Assembly (NCBI GenBank): GCA_902773395.1
Contig: CACYEJ010000317.1
Location: forward strand, 1-6,245
DNA from: an uncultured Ruminococcus sp.
GTDB taxonomy: Bacteria > Bacillota_A > Clostridia > Oscillospirales > Acutalibacteraceae
Reading direction: 5' to 3'
Length of the DNA: 6,245 nucleotides
This document shows positions 5,688 to 6,245 of the stretch, in pieces; positions within the stretch are counted from its first letter, which is position 1; every line of letters begins with the position of its first letter. A model generated the notes under the pieces. It did no database searches. It was given only the letters and a program-made list of their open reading frames with translations, and was not told where the DNA came from. Both the position numbers and the translations under genes were made by a program.

Positions 5688-6245
5688 TCAAGCACGTCCG
5701 AGATACTCGCCTGTACGTGTATCAATCTGAATCATTTCGCCCTCGTCGATGAAGAGAGGAACTCTTACCTCTGCACCTGTTTCAACTGTTGCAGGCTTTG
5801 TTGCATTTGTAGCGGTATCGCCCTTAAAGCCCGGCTCTGTAGCAGTAACTTTAAGCTCTACGAAGTTCGGCGGCTCAACACCGAAAACGTTGCCCTTGTA
5901 GGAAAGAACCTTACAAACCATGTTCTCCTTAACAAACTTGAAGTTATCGCCAAGTACTGACTTGCCAATCGGAATCTGCTCCCAAGTTTCTGTATCCATA
6001 AAGTAATAGAGATCGCCGTCGGAATAGCTGTACTCCATTTCTTTTCTCTCGATGTAAGCTGTTGGATACTTATCGTTAGGGTTGAAAGTTTTCTCAACTA
6101 CAGCACCTGTAATTACGTTTCTAATCTTTGTACGAACGAAAGCAGCACCCTTACCCGGCTTTACGTGCTGGAACTCGATGATAGAAACTACCTGACCGTC
6201 CATTTCAAATGTAACGCCGTTTCTGAAATCTCCTGCTGATATCAT
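5688..6245 (-). CDS. efp: Translation elongation factor P
   Basis: 185 residues, complete; its ATG is the last three bases of the window, so its ribosome-binding site and promoter are outside. EF-P binds the ribosome between the P and E sites and relieves stalling at proline runs. Three domains are visible: the KOW-like domain (about 1-64) with the [10 protein letters not shown] loop at 27-36, an OB domain (about 65-126, containing [15 protein letters not shown]), and a C-terminal OB domain (about 127-185) with the family signature near [11 protein letters not shown]. The tip residue is K32, as in B. subtilis EF-P, where that lysine carries a 5-aminopentanol group. No modification enzyme is visible in the window. 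The length is standard. It probably heads an operon with the zinc-ribbon gene. Confidence 0.98.
   Translation of the reverse strand: MISAGDFRNGVTFEMDGQVVSIIEFQHVKPGKGAAFVRTKIRNVITGAVVEKTFNPNDKYPTAYIERKEMEYSYSDGDLYYFMDTETWEQIPIGKSVLGDNFKFVKENMVCKVLSYKGNVFGVEPPNFVELKVTATEPGFKGDTATNATKPATVETGAEVRVPLFIDEGEMIQIDTRTGEYLGRA

Noticed and set aside
1..6245. CRISPR arrays, tRNA/rRNA genes, insertion sequences
   Set aside because: No regularly spaced repeats, cloverleaf, rRNA-like sequence or transposase motifs were seen on either strand.

Overview
The window comes from a low-to-medium GC, spore-forming Firmicute, most probably a Ruminococcus-type clostridium. Three things point there: a type I dockerin on a secreted enzyme (cellulosome or amylosome bacteria), a YunB sporulation protein, and the efp gene followed by a 'CD1247 N-terminal domain' zinc-ribbon gene. 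A dockerin protein, a secreted alpha-amylase and a sporulation gene together fit a starch-degrading species such as Ruminococcus bromii. That species assignment is inference; no rRNA is present.

All six genes lie on the minus strand, so the window reads right to left. From 6245 down to 4489 is a housekeeping/sporulation group: efp (elongation factor P), a small acidic zinc-ribbon protein, and yunB. The efp and zinc-ribbon genes have no terminator between them. A strong hairpin lies in front of yunB and includes its ribosome-binding site. Next comes a two-helix membrane protein of unknown function (3786-4373) with its own promoter.

The left part holds two secreted enzymes, each separately transcribed. 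The first is a papain-family cysteine protease with a C-terminal dockerin (1986-3689), with its own promoter and a clear terminator. The second is a GH13 alpha-amylase of the Bacillus subtilis AmyE type (1-1338), cut by the window edge near the end of its catalytic part. Between them is a 647-base non-coding stretch (1339-1985). It contains the protease terminator, a perfect-consensus promoter for the amylase, and a leader of about 300 nt with four stem-loops that matches no riboswitch I recognise.

The amylase probably cuts starch outside the cell, and the protease probably docks onto a cohesin-bearing scaffold. The most unusual part of the window is the structured amylase leader, followed by the hairpin that can mask the yunB ribosome-binding site.
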